Positions 50,829 to 59,608 of a stretch of DNA of 64,000 nt are shown here, piece by piece. Each line of letters begins with the position of its first letter. Within the stretch, counting starts at the first letter, position 1. Origin of the DNA: Mycobacterium sp. UM_CSW. GTDB lineage: Bacteria > Actinomycetota > Actinomycetes > Mycobacteriales > Mycobacteriaceae. Position numbers and translations under genes: made by a program. The notes beneath the pieces were generated by a model. That model worked only from the letters and a program-made list of their open reading frames with translations, was not told the DNA's origin and searched no databases. Where the stretch lies: assembly GCF_000455205.1 (NCBI RefSeq), contig NZ_AUWQ01000014.1, positions 62,001-126,000 on the forward strand, in the 5' to 3' direction.

Positions 50829-50848
50829 ATGGAAATGCTTATTTCCAT
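50829..50848. promoter_or_regulatory. Palindrome ATGGAAAT-GCTT-ATTTCCAT
   Basis: Perfect 8-bp arms with a 4-nt spacer in the 120-bp gap after the TetR gene, ~62 bp before ATG 50911. It contains GGAAA-N6-TTTCC, which resembles the TTTCC half-sites of boxes 7 and 9. It may also end the TetR transcript. Confidence 0.45.
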
Positions 50849-50874
50849 AAATCGAAATAGCGCCTCTGCTTTCT

Positions 50875-50890
50875 GATAATCTCGTTTTCA
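50875..50890. promoter_or_regulatory. Candidate operator box 13 (weak)
   Basis: GATAATCTCGTTTTCA, GATAA-N6 with a poor right half, 20 bp before ATG 50911. GATAAT may simply be the -10 hexamer. Confidence 0.28.
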
Positions 50891-50910
50891 ACCTCTGCCC
50901 AAGGAGACCC

Positions 50911-52191
50911 ATGCAGCCCGAAGACATGATCCTGGTGAGCGTCGACGACCACCTGGTCGAGCCCCCGAACCTGTTCGAGGGCAGGGTCGCAAGCAAGTAC
51001 GCCGACCAGACGCCGCGAGTCATCCGCCAACCCGACGGGTCGGAGGTCTGGACTTTCAACGGTGCGATCATTCCCAACATCGGCCTCAACGCCGTGGCGG
51101 GGCGCCCGCGCGAGGAGTACGGCATCGAGCCCACCGCCTTCGACGAGATGCGGCCGGGCTGCTACGACATCCACGAGCGGATCAAGGACATGGACGCGGG
51201 CGGCGTGCTCGGGTCGATGTGCTTCCCGTCCTTTCCCGGCTTCGCCGGCCGGTTGTTCGCGACCCACCCCGACAAGGACCTCGCGCTCGCCGTCACCCAG
51301 GCGTACAACGACTGGCACATCGACGACTGGTGCGGCTCCTATCCGGGACGGTTCCTTCCGATGGGGCTGCCCGTGCTCTGGGATCCGGAGTTGTGCGCCA
51401 AAGAGATCCGCCGTAACGCCGATAAAGACTGCCACTCCGTGACTTTCACCGAAAACCCCGCCACGCTCGGATTCCCGAGCTTCCACGACGAGTACTGGGA
51501 TCCGATGTGGCGGGCGCTGTCGGACACCAACACGGTGCTCTCGGTACACTTGGGGTCCTCGGGCAAGATCACGATGACGGCCGACAACGCCCCCATCGAC
51601 GTCATGATCACGCTGCAGCCGATGAATGTGTGCTCGGCGGCCGCCGACCTACTCTGGTCGCGCGTCATCAAGAAGTTCCCCGACGTCCGGTTCGCACTTT
51701 CCGAGGGCGGCACCGGATGGATCCCCTACTTCATCGATCGGCTGGACCGCACCTACGAGATGCATCACCTGTGGACCGGCCAGGACTTCGGCGGCAGGCT
51801 GCCCAGCGAAATCTTCCGAGAACGCTTTCTGACCTGCTTCATCGCCGATCCGATCGGAATCAAACTCCGCCACGACATCGGCATCGACAACATCGCTTGG
51901 GAGTGCGACTACCCGCACTCCGATTCGTCGTGGCCCTTGGCGGCCGAAGAACTCGCCCTCGTCATGGCCGGGCTGCCCGACGACGAAGTCAACAAGATCA
52001 CCTACGAGAACGCTTGCCGGTGGTATTCGTTCGATCCGTTCAAACACCGCACCCGCGAGCGGTGCACGGTGGGGGCCCTGCGCGCCGAGGCGGGTGACCA
52101 CGACGTCGAGATCCGCAGCTTCGACCACGCCCGGTTCGAACGCACCATAGGTGCAACCCTCGGCTCCGTGAGCGCGAAGCTCGATGTCTGA
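50911..52191 (+). CDS. Amidohydrolase 2 family protein (PF04909)
   Basis: 426 residues, ATG 50911 after AAGGAGA. Seen: VSVDDHLVEPPNLFEG at residues 10-25 (metal motif D-x-D-D-H), HLGSSGKITMT, ALSEGGTGWIPYF, and the late WECDYPHSDSSWP. It is longer and more distant than the three amidohydrolases of the first 12 kb. C-terminal extension after ENACRWYSFDPF. Its stop overlaps the SDR start by 8 nt; it opens a five-gene operon with SDR, ALDH, ADH and a small gene. Confidence 0.89.
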   Translation: MQPEDMILVSVDDHLVEPPNLFEGRVASKYADQTPRVIRQPDGSEVWTFNGAIIPNIGLNAVAGRPREEYGIEPTAFDEMRPGCYDIHERIKDMDAGGVLGSMCFPSFPGFAGRLFATHPDKDLALAVTQAYNDWHIDDWCGSYPGRFLPMGLPVLWDPELCAKEIRRNADKDCHSVTFTENPATLGFPSFHDEYWDPMWRALSDTNTVLSVHLGSSGKITMTADNAPIDVMITLQPMNVCSAAADLLWSRVIKKFPDVRFALSEGGTGWIPYFIDRLDRTYEMHHLWTGQDFGGRLPSEIFRERFLTCFIADPIGIKLRHDIGIDNIAWECDYPHSDSSWPLAAEELALVMAGLPDDEVNKITYENACRWYSFDPFKHRTRERCTVGALRAEAGDHDVEIRSFDHARFERTIGATLGSVSAKLDV

Positions 52192-52978
52192 CAACGAACA
52201 ACGCCCGTTGCGAGTCGCGGTCGTGGGCGCCTCCTCGGGTCTGGGCCGATGCATCGGAATCGGGCTCGCACAGCGGGGCGCGCATGTCGCGCTGTTGGCG
52301 CGTCGATACGACAGGCTGGTCGAAGCGGCCAAGGAAGCGGGCAACGGTGCGGTAGCCGTCGCCTGCGACGTCACCGTAACCGACAGTTGCCAGAAAGCGA
52401 TCTCCGAGGCGGTCGGCGCGCTGGGCGGCCTCGACGCCCTGGTGTACACGACCGGCATGGGCGTGCTCGCGCCACTGCGCGATGTGACTGCGGAACAATG
52501 GGCGCAGTTGTTCGCGACTAATGTCACCGGCGCTTCGCTTGTCACCGCCGCGGCCGCGCCACACTTGGCCGCGGCGGCGGGTTCGGCCGTGTACCTGTCG
52601 TCGCTGAGTGCGTCCTATACGACTCCCTGGCCGATGCTCGGAGCCTACGCGGTGACGAAGGGCGCGTTGGACAAACTCGTCGAGGCCTGGCGCATGGAAC
52701 ATCCGGAGATCGGCTTCACCCGCCTCGCGGTGGGCGACAGTCTCGGCGGCAGCGGCGACGCGCAGACCGAGTTCAACAAGAGCTGGGATCCCGACGCGTT
52801 GGAGACGGCCATCCGGTTCTGGATGGAGAACAAGTACATGCTTGGTGGGTTGGTTGACGCGGAGCATCTGACCGAAGTGGTCAATTCCGTGATCCGTTGC
52901 GGGAATAGCAGTTTCATCCCTTACCTAACCCTTGCCCCGCGCACCTCCGACGCAGTGAAGGAACTTCGCAAATGGTGA
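52184..52978 (+). CDS. Short-chain dehydrogenase/reductase (SDR)
   Basis: 264 residues, ATG 52184. VAVVGASSGLGRCIGIGLAQRG, LARRYDRLVEAA, YTTGMG at NNAG, Ser in YLSSLSASYT, YAVTK. Related to the SDR at 41328. It overlaps the amidohydrolase stop by 8 nt and the ALDH start by 7 nt, so translation of all three is coupled. Confidence 0.87.
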   Translation: MSDNEQRPLRVAVVGASSGLGRCIGIGLAQRGAHVALLARRYDRLVEAAKEAGNGAVAVACDVTVTDSCQKAISEAVGALGGLDALVYTTGMGVLAPLRDVTAEQWAQLFATNVTGASLVTAAAAPHLAAAAGSAVYLSSLSASYTTPWPMLGAYAVTKGALDKLVEAWRMEHPEIGFTRLAVGDSLGGSGDAQTEFNKSWDPDALETAIRFWMENKYMLGGLVDAEHLTEVVNSVIRCGNSSFIPYLTLAPRTSDAVKELRKW

Positions 52979-54444
52979 ACCACGAACCGCGAATGCTGAT
53001 CGATGGCAAGCTCGTCGAGTCCGAGACCGGGCGGCAGTTCGAAAACGTCAACCCGGCGACGGAGGACGTCCTGGGCACCACCAGCGACGGTACCCGCGCC
53101 GACATGGAGCGTGCGATCGCCGCGGCGCGGCACGCGTTCGACAACACCGAGTGGTCGCGCGACGGCGAAGCGCGCGCCGAGGGACTGCGGCAGCTGCAGG
53201 CGGCGCTGGAAGCCGAACGCGAGGACTTGCGAGCCGAACTGGTCGCCGAAGTCGGCTGTCCCGTGTTATCCACCTATGGACCGCAGCTTGACGTGCCCCT
53301 CAAGGAAGCCCTCTCCTGGCCCGCCGACATGATCCGCGAATTCGCATGGAAGCGTTCGCTTCCGGACAAGGACGCGTTCGGCATGGGCAGCCTGACCACC
53401 CGCGAGGTGTGGAAGGAGCCGATCGGCGTCGTCGGCGTCATCACCCCGTGGAACTTCCCCTTCGAGATCATCCTCAACAAGATCGGTCCAATCCTCGCGA
53501 TGGGGAACACGTGCGTGCTCAAGCCCGCCCCGGACACTCCGTGGAACGCCACCAGGATCGGCCGAATCGTCGCCGAGCAGACGGACATCCCGCCCGGCGT
53601 CATCAACATTGTCCCATCATCCGATCACCTTGTCGGCGAGGCGATTTCGACGTCGCCGCTGGTCGATATGGTGGCGTTCACCGGTTCGACGGCCACCGGC
53701 AGGCGCATCATGGCCGCCGCCGCCGAAACCGTCAAGCCAACGTTCCTCGAACTCGGCGGCAAGTCCGTGTACCTGGTTCTCGACGAGGACGGAGACATCA
53801 GCGGACCGGTGGATGGCAGCGCATTCATCTGCATGCACGCCGGGCAGGGTTGCGCCATGCCTACCCGCCTGCTGGTGCCCAACTCACGCTACGACGAGGC
53901 AGTCGAACTAGTCACGGCTGCAATGGAAAAAAACAAGTACGGAGACCCCACCGATCCGTCGGTGCTGCAGGGACCTCTGGTTTCCAAGAAGCAGCAAGAT
54001 CGGGTACTCGGCTATATCGAGAAGGGCAAGCAGGAAGGCGCCCGACTGGTCACTGGCGGCAAGGTGCCCAAGCATCTGCCGAAAGGCTATTTCGTCGAGC
54101 CGACTGTGTTCGCCAATGTCGACAACAAGATGACCATCGCCCAGGAGGAGATCTTCGGTCCTGTGCTGTCGGTCATCGGGTTTGACGGGGATGACGACGC
54201 GGTGCGGATCGCCAACGACTCGATCTATGGCCTGTCGGGCGTCGTGTTCGCCAATGACCTCGACCGCGCGAAATCCGTGGCGAGCCGGATCAGGACCGGG
54301 ACGCTCGGCATCAACGGCGGTCTCTGGTACGGCGCCGACGCCCCGTTCGGCGGCTACAAGCAGTCCGGCGTCGGCCGTCAGTGCGGCATCGAGGGACTTG
54401 AGATTTTCACCGAGACAAAGACGGTCGGCTGGCCGGCGTCCTGA
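52972..54444 (+). CDS. NAD(P)-dependent aldehyde dehydrogenase
   Basis: 490 residues, ATG 52972 (an alternative GTG lies at 52975). VITPWNFPFEIILNKIG, FTGSTATGRRIMAAA, Glu in FLELGGKSVYLVL, catalytic Cys294 in HAGQGCAMPTRL, EEIFGPVLSVIGF. It oxidises an aldehyde to the acid. Directly followed by an NDMA-type alcohol dehydrogenase, so alcohol to aldehyde to acid in one operon is likely. About one third identical by impression to the ALDH at 14756, thus not a recent duplicate. Confidence 0.91.
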   Translation: MVNHEPRMLIDGKLVESETGRQFENVNPATEDVLGTTSDGTRADMERAIAAARHAFDNTEWSRDGEARAEGLRQLQAALEAEREDLRAELVAEVGCPVLSTYGPQLDVPLKEALSWPADMIREFAWKRSLPDKDAFGMGSLTTREVWKEPIGVVGVITPWNFPFEIILNKIGPILAMGNTCVLKPAPDTPWNATRIGRIVAEQTDIPPGVINIVPSSDHLVGEAISTSPLVDMVAFTGSTATGRRIMAAAAETVKPTFLELGGKSVYLVLDEDGDISGPVDGSAFICMHAGQGCAMPTRLLVPNSRYDEAVELVTAAMEKNKYGDPTDPSVLQGPLVSKKQQDRVLGYIEKGKQEGARLVTGGKVPKHLPKGYFVEPTVFANVDNKMTIAQEEIFGPVLSVIGFDGDDDAVRIANDSIYGLSGVVFANDLDRAKSVASRIRTGTLGINGGLWYGADAPFGGYKQSGVGRQCGIEGLEIFTETKTVGWPAS

Positions 54445-54465
54445 CTCCCAACGAAAGAAGCGACA

Positions 54466-55629
54466 ATGAAGTCCAAAGCAGCAGTGTTGCGCGGCGTCGG
54501 TGTGGACTGGGAAGTCACCGAAGTCGACCTCGACCCACCACATGCGGGTGAAGTCCTGGTCAAGATGGCGTACGCGGGAATTTGTCACTCGGACGAGCAC
54601 TTCTACACCGGCGACAGTGTGCCGACCCCGGAGATGGAAGAAATGATGCGGGCGTCGGACATACCGGTCCCCGAGTGGTTTCCCATGCTTGGCGGCCACG
54701 AGGGCTCCGGTGTCGTCGAGGCGGTCGGCCCCGGGGTCAAGACACTCAAACCCGGTGACCATGTGGCCATCTCGTTCCTGCCTGCTTGCGGTAGCTGCCG
54801 ATGGTGTGCGACCGGGCACACATACCTGTGCGACATTGGCGCCGACATCTACAGCAAAGCGATGACCACCGACGGCACCCGACGGCGCCACCTCGACGGC
54901 GAAGACCTCATGGCCATGATGCAGGTCGGCACCTTCTCCGAATACGTGGTGGCGTCCGAGCGTTCGCTCGTGAAAGTGAACGACTGGATCCCCCTGGAGG
55001 CCGCGTCACTGGTGTCCTGTGGTGTGACAACAGGTTTCGGGTCGGGATCCGTCGCGGCGGGCACGGGAGCGGGTGACACCGTCGTGGTGATTGGTGTCGG
55101 CGGAATCGGGATGAACGCCGTGCAGGGCGCAAAGGTCGCGGGCGCCAAGCACATCGTCGCTGTCGACCCCAACGAGTTCAAGCGTGAAGTCGCGCCGACG
55201 TTCGGCGCCACCCACACCGCTGTCGACGCCGGTGCGGCAGTGGAACTGGTCAAGGAGATCACCTGGGGAGTCATGGCCGATCGCGTCGTTCTCACCCCAG
55301 GGGTCGTACCCGCAGACCTGATCTTTACGGCGATGATGTTGTTGCGCAAGGGCGGAACCTGTGTGCTGACAGGGATGGCCAAGATCACCGACATGATGGT
55401 CCCGATGATGCTCGGTGACATGGTCAACTCCTGCAAGACCTTCAAAGGGGCGCTCTACGGTGAGATGAACCCGCGCGAAGCCATGCCCAAGCTGCTATCG
55501 ATGTACGAGGCGGGCCAGATCAAGCTCGACGAGCTGGTAACTCAGAAGTACAAGCTCGACGACATCAACGAAGCCATGAAAGACCTTCGCGCGGGCAAGA
55601 ACATCCGCGGCGTAATCGCCTTCGAGTAG
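54466..55629 (+). CDS. NDMA-type, mycofactocin-dependent zinc alcohol dehydrogenase
   Basis: 387 residues, ATG 54466, AAAGAAG upstream. Catalytic zinc motifs YAGICHSDEHFYTGD and GGHEGSGVVEAVGPG; structural zinc lobe with four Cys in ACGSCRWCATGHTYLC; cofactor fold VIGVGGIGMNAVQGAKVAG. The long insert around MEEMMRASDIPVPEWFPML and the DLMAMMQVGTFSEYVV pattern match the NDMA-dependent class, whose bound NADH is re-oxidised via mycofactocin. It oxidises primary or secondary alcohols. Confidence 0.88.
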   Translation: MKSKAAVLRGVGVDWEVTEVDLDPPHAGEVLVKMAYAGICHSDEHFYTGDSVPTPEMEEMMRASDIPVPEWFPMLGGHEGSGVVEAVGPGVKTLKPGDHVAISFLPACGSCRWCATGHTYLCDIGADIYSKAMTTDGTRRRHLDGEDLMAMMQVGTFSEYVVASERSLVKVNDWIPLEAASLVSCGVTTGFGSGSVAAGTGAGDTVVVIGVGGIGMNAVQGAKVAGAKHIVAVDPNEFKREVAPTFGATHTAVDAGAAVELVKEITWGVMADRVVLTPGVVPADLIFTAMMLLRKGGTCVLTGMAKITDMMVPMMLGDMVNSCKTFKGALYGEMNPREAMPKLLSMYEAGQIKLDELVTQKYKLDDINEAMKDLRAGKNIRGVIAFE

Positions 55630-55658
55630 TTGCCGGTAGCAAAAAGGAATTGGACGCG

Positions 55659-56048
55659 ATGAGCATCCCTGATGGACCTACCGCAGGCTCGTTCCGCCTG
55701 GATCCGGCCGCCGACGTATGGACACTCGTCCGCGAACTGGTGGCAGGGCAACGCCGTATCGCCGAGATCGAACAAATGCTCACGGCTGCACAAGCCGAGC
55801 CCGCCAACGACGTCGACGAGATGCTGAGTCTTTCCTTTGGCCCCAAAAACGATTCTGACCTGGCCATGTTGAAGGCGCTCTGGTATCAGCGGACACTCCC
55901 AAAACTTATTGCGCAACTGGGTCTCGCCCTTGAGGTCCACGAAGCGTTCGGCGACCCCATCGATGCGGCCCGCGGGCAAAACACCGGCTCCGGTTCGTCC
56001 AAGCGCGACTTTGTGCGCCGGAAAACCCTGCGCGGCAACGCTTCCTAA
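55659..56048 (+). CDS. Small protein of unknown function
   Basis: 129 residues. ATG 55659 is chosen over TTG 55650 because AAAAAGGAA lies ~9 nt before it. No family recognised. Seen: [22 protein letters not shown], an amphipathic, coiled-coil-prone stretch, then [20 protein letters not shown] and a basic end ([11 protein letters not shown]). No signal or membrane segment. It is the last gene of the 50911 operon and sits 29 bp behind the alcohol dehydrogenase, so an accessory role to that enzyme is possible. Shares CTAA with mshC at the tail. Confidence 0.75.
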   Translation: MSIPDGPTAGSFRLDPAADVWTLVRELVAGQRRIAEIEQMLTAAQAEPANDVDEMLSLSFGPKNDSDLAMLKALWYQRTLPKLIAQLGLALEVHEAFGDPIDAARGQNTGSGSSKRDFVRRKTLRGNAS

Positions 56049-57280
56049 AGCTGCACCCCGAGCAGCGCGTCGACCGCGGTCGCCACCGACGCCGGCGCAC
56101 TGGCATCGTGGCCCCCGTACTCGAGTGCGTCGGTCGCCCAACCATCAAGCGCGGCAAGAGCTTTCGGTGTGTCGAGGTCGTCGGCCAGGTAGCGACGCAC
56201 GCGGGCGATGACGTCGGCGGCATCCGGGCTGGCGGTCAGGGCGGTCGCGGCCCGCCAACGCCCCAGCCGCTCGGTCGCGTCGTCGAGCACCTGCCGGCTC
56301 CAGGACCGGTCCGCGCGGTAGTGCCCGGCCAAGAGGCCCAGCCGGATCGCCGCCGGCTCGACACCCTGTGCACGCAACTCCGACACCAGGATCAGGTTGC
56401 CGCGGCTCTTGGACATCTTGTGCCCGTCCCAGCCGATCATGCCGGCGTGCACGTAGTGGCGGGCGAATCGCCGCTCGCCGCGGACACATTCGGCGTGGGC
56501 GGCGGTGAATTCGTGATGCGGGAAGATCAGGTCGCTGCCGCCGCCCTGGATGTCCACGGGGCTGCCGATGCGGCTGAGCGCGATCGCCGCGCACTCGACG
56601 TGCCAGCCGGGCCGGCCGGCGCCGAAGGGCGAGGGCCAGCTGGGCTCGCCGGGCCGCGCCGCCCGCCACAACAGGGCGTCCAGTTCGTCGGTCTTGCCGG
56701 TGCGGTCCGGGTCGCCGCCGCGCTCGGCGAACAGCTGCAGCATGGTGTCGCGGTCATAGCCGGACTCGTAGCCGAACTGCACGGTGGCGTCCGCCCGGTA
56801 GTAGATGTCGGGATAGTCGCCGTCGAGGACGTACGCCGCACCCGACGCCAGCATCTTCTCGACGAGCTCCACCACTTCGGCGATCGCCTCGGTCGCCCCG
56901 ACGTACTCGCGCGGCGGCAGTATCCGCAGCGCCGTCATGTCCTGGCGGAAGAGGTCGACCTCCCGGTCGCCCAGCTCGCGCCAGTCGACGCCGTCGCGCT
57001 CGGCGCGCTCGAGCAGGGGGTCGTCGATGTCGGTGACGTTCTGCACGTAGTGGACGTCGTGGCCGAGGTCCAGCCACTGCCGGTGCACCAGGTCGAAGGC
57101 CAGGTAGGTGGCCGCGTGACCGAGGTGGGTGGCGTCGTAGGGGGTGATGCCGCAGACGTACATGGTTGCCTTGGATCCGGCCGCCACCGGACGCACCTGC
57201 CGGTCGGACGTGTCATACAACCGCAGCTCCGGGCCGCGCCCCGGCAGCACCGGGACCTGTGCGGAAGACCACGTCTGCAT
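56045..57280 (-). CDS. mshC: Cysteine:glucosaminyl-inositol ligase (mycothiol biosynthesis)
   Basis: 411 residues, the length of MshC. It joins cysteine to GlcN-Ins using ATP, the third step of mycothiol synthesis. It derives from cysteinyl-tRNA synthetase: zinc-ligand Cys43 in [16 protein letters not shown], the HIGH-like HLGH at 52-55, [22 protein letters not shown], and [13 protein letters not shown]. The start [10 protein letters not shown] at ATG 57280 matches the known N terminus; the frame is open further upstream but inside cysQ. First core-genome gene right of the island. Confidence 0.96.
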   Translation of the reverse strand: MQTWSSAQVPVLPGRGPELRLYDTSDRQVRPVAAGSKATMYVCGITPYDATHLGHAATYLAFDLVHRQWLDLGHDVHYVQNVTDIDDPLLERAERDGVDWRELGDREVDLFRQDMTALRILPPREYVGATEAIAEVVELVEKMLASGAAYVLDGDYPDIYYRADATVQFGYESGYDRDTMLQLFAERGGDPDRTGKTDELDALLWRAARPGEPSWPSPFGAGRPGWHVECAAIALSRIGSPVDIQGGGSDLIFPHHEFTAAHAECVRGERRFARHYVHAGMIGWDGHKMSKSRGNLILVSELRAQGVEPAAIRLGLLAGHYRADRSWSRQVLDDATERLGRWRAATALTASPDAADVIARVRRYLADDLDTPKALAALDGWATDALEYGGHDASAPASVATAVDALLGVQL

Positions 57281-57306
57281 AACGTCGACTCTAAACGCGC
57301 ACCGGA

Positions 57307-58095
57307 TCAGCGAAATTCCTGGCGGATGGCGCCGAGGAGGATCGGGGCCAGCTCGGCGCGGCACATGACGAAGTCGGGCAGGTACGGGTCGAGCTGGTTG
57401 TAGCGCAGCGGCGAGCCGTCCAGCCGCGACGCGTGCATGCCGGCGGCCATCAGCACCCCGGCCGGGGCGGCCGAGTCCCATTCCCACTGCCCCCCGGCGT
57501 GAACATAGGCGTCGACGTCGCCGTCGATGACGGCCATCGCCTTGGCGCCCGCCGATCCGATCGCCACGGGCTGAATGTGCAGCGTCTGGCGGATGCGATA
57601 CAGCACCGCGGGCGGCCGGGTGGCGCTGACCGCGATCCGGATGGTCCCGGGGATGCCGGTGCGCGCGGCGCCGGCGGTCACGGTGTCGCTGCGGTACACC
57701 GTGTTGCCACGGGCGGGCAGCGAGACGGCCGCGTCGGTGATCTCGCGCTGCCCGTCGGTGGGCCGCTGCCACAGCGCGATGTGGACCGCCCAGTCGTCGC
57801 GTCCCGGCGTGGAGAACTCGCGGGTGCCGTCCAGCGGGTCGATGATCCACACCCGGTCGTGATTGACCCGGGAAAGGTCGTCGTAGGCCTCCTCGCTGAG
57901 CACCGCGTCGCCGGGCCGCTCGGCCCGCAGCCGGCGCAGGATCAACGCGTTCGCCAGGCTGTCCCCCGCGTCGCCTAGGGCCCAGGGATGGCCGAAACCG
58001 ATTTCGTCGCGCACCTTGAGCAACAGCTCACCCGCGTCCGCGGCGAGATCGGCGGCGAGGGCGGCGTCCGTCATCTCACCCGGCGCGGAAGTCAC
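57307..58095 (-). CDS. cysQ: 3'-phosphoadenosine-5'-phosphate phosphatase CysQ
   Basis: 262 residues from GTG 58095 (an ATG at 58074 is the alternative). Mg-dependent inositol-monophosphatase-superfamily enzyme that removes PAP made during sulfate assimilation; the mycobacterial enzyme also acts on inositol phosphates and fructose-1,6-bisphosphate. Seen: metal motif [20 protein letters not shown], the earlier SEEAYDD, and [19 protein letters not shown]. Strongly similar along its whole length to Rv2131c as I remember it. Upstream of mshC by 26 bp, same strand. Confidence 0.95.
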   Translation of the reverse strand: MTSAPGEMTDAALAADLAADAGELLLKVRDEIGFGHPWALGDAGDSLANALILRRLRAERPGDAVLSEEAYDDLSRVNHDRVWIIDPLDGTREFSTPGRDDWAVHIALWQRPTDGQREITDAAVSLPARGNTVYRSDTVTAGAARTGIPGTIRIAVSATRPPAVLYRIRQTLHIQPVAIGSAGAKAMAVIDGDVDAYVHAGGQWEWDSAAPAGVLMAAGMHASRLDGSPLRYNQLDPYLPDFVMCRAELAPILLGAIRQEFR

Positions 58096-58149
58096 CGGTT
58101 CAGTATCGCCGACGACCTTGCCCGCTTTATCCGGTGGCGGCGACCCGCA

Positions 58150-58974
58150 CTAGAACGCCGGCCAGGGAATGGGGCGGTGCCGGTTAGGCGCCGGCATGAC
58201 CGGGTTGTCCAGCAGCCGGCACGCGCGCCGGCGCAGCGCCGCGATTTCCGCGCTGGTGATGTGCCCGGCCAGCTCGTCGGCGAACGAGCCGGCCAGCGAA
58301 TCGGCGAGCCCGGCGATCGCCTCGCACGTGTTGTCGTCGATCGGCTTGCCGGCCCAGCCCCACAGCACGGTCCGCAGCTTGTTCTCCACGTGCAGGGACA
58401 CCCCGTGGTCGACGCCGTAGATGTGGCCCTCGAGGTCGCGCAGGACGTGGCCGCCCTTGCGATCGGCGTTGTTGATCAGCACGTCGAACACCGCCATCCG
58501 CCACAACCGGATGTCGTCGGCGTGCATCAGGACCACCTCGTCGCCGGCGTAGTCGTAGGCCCGCAGCACCGGCAGATACCCCGGCTCATGTTTGTCGGCG
58601 GGAAACAGGTCGACCAGGTCGGGCAGGCTCGTGGGGGGCGAATCCACCGCGTCACCGGGCTGCTGTATCCACAGCTGCAGCATGCCCGGGCCCGCCGGCC
58701 CGTGCCGAATGATGGTGTGGGGCACGATGTTCCAGCCCAGCTGCACCGACACCAGGTACGCCCCTAGTTCGCGCCCGGCCAGGGTTCCGTCCGGGAAATC
58801 CCACAGCGGCGCCTCGCCGGAGATCGGTTTGTAGACGCAGTGCACGCTGGCCTCGCCGAGCGTCGACTCGCACAGGAAGGTGGCGTTGCTGGCGGAGCGG
58901 ATGCGTCCGAGGACCGTCAGTTCGCCGTCCCGCAGCACCTCCCGCTCGTGCGCCTCGTTATTCCTCGGCGTCAT
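58150..58974 (-). CDS. SCO1664-family protein (phosphoinositide-kinase-like fold)
   Basis: 274 residues, ATG 58974, which overlaps the DUF3090 gene by 17 nt. Resembles Rv2133c. Seen: GEAPLWDFPDGTLAGRELGAYLVS near the N terminus and the kinase-like catalytic stretch VFDVLINNADRKGGHVL followed by IYGVDHGVSLH, which contain the Asn and Asp of a PI3/4-kinase-type loop. Function unproven; a small-molecule or protein kinase activity has been suggested for the fold. Confidence 0.9.
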   Translation of the reverse strand: MTPRNNEAHEREVLRDGELTVLGRIRSASNATFLCESTLGEASVHCVYKPISGEAPLWDFPDGTLAGRELGAYLVSVQLGWNIVPHTIIRHGPAGPGMLQLWIQQPGDAVDSPPTSLPDLVDLFPADKHEPGYLPVLRAYDYAGDEVVLMHADDIRLWRMAVFDVLINNADRKGGHVLRDLEGHIYGVDHGVSLHVENKLRTVLWGWAGKPIDDNTCEAIAGLADSLAGSFADELAGHITSAEIAALRRRACRLLDNPVMPAPNRHRPIPWPAF

Positions 58975-59545
58975 CGTCGGGCCCGAGAAGCGCGCTGCGC
59001 TTGTAGCCGTTGGTGCGCGCGCAGATGTGGCCCTCGGGGTCCAGCGGTTCGTCGCACAGCGGGCACGGCGGACGGCCGGCCGAGATGACGCGGTTGGAGC
59101 GGGTGGCGAATTGGCGTGCCGACTCCGGCGTCAGGAAGACCCGCACCGCGTCGGGGCCTTCCTCGGTGTCGTCGAGCACGACCGAGGCGTCGAACTCGGC
59201 GTCGGTGACGGCCAGCAACTCGACCACCACCGTCTGCGCCTCCGAGTCCCAGCCGAGGCCCATCGTCCCGACCCGGAACTCCGCGTCGACGGGCGTGATC
59301 AACGGGCTGAGGTCGTCGATCTCGGCGGGCTCCGGCGGAACCGGCGTGCCGAACCTGCGGTTCACCTCGAGCAGCAGCGCGCCGATGCGCTCCGCGAGCA
59401 CCGCGACCTGTTGCTTCTCCAAGACCACCGACACCACCCGCGAATCGCCCACGGCCTGTATGTAAAACGTGCGATTTCCGGGCTGGCCGACGGTCCCGGC
59501 CACGAAGCGGTCGGGCGTGCGGAAGACGTGAATTGCGCGGGCCAT
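58958..59545 (-). CDS. DUF3090 family protein
   Basis: 195 residues, ATG 59545 preceded by GGAGG. Resembles Rv2134c. Seen: ARAIHVFRTPDRFVAGTVG at the start, a long acidic middle, and a C-terminal putative zinc-binding CPLCDEPLDPEGHICA-type Cys cluster. Always found next to the SCO1664-family and histidine-phosphatase genes in mycobacteria as far as I recall. Function unknown. About 60 bp separate it from the phosphatase gene. Confidence 0.9.
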   Translation of the reverse strand: MARAIHVFRTPDRFVAGTVGQPGNRTFYIQAVGDSRVVSVVLEKQQVAVLAERIGALLLEVNRRFGTPVPPEPAEIDDLSPLITPVDAEFRVGTMGLGWDSEAQTVVVELLAVTDAEFDASVVLDDTEEGPDAVRVFLTPESARQFATRSNRVISAGRPPCPLCDEPLDPEGHICARTNGYKRSALLGPDDDAEE

Positions 59546-59608
59546 GGCACCTCCAAAATACCGGCTGTTGCCGTCGCCGTGCGATTCGATTGCCCCGCCG
59601 CAGCGAAA

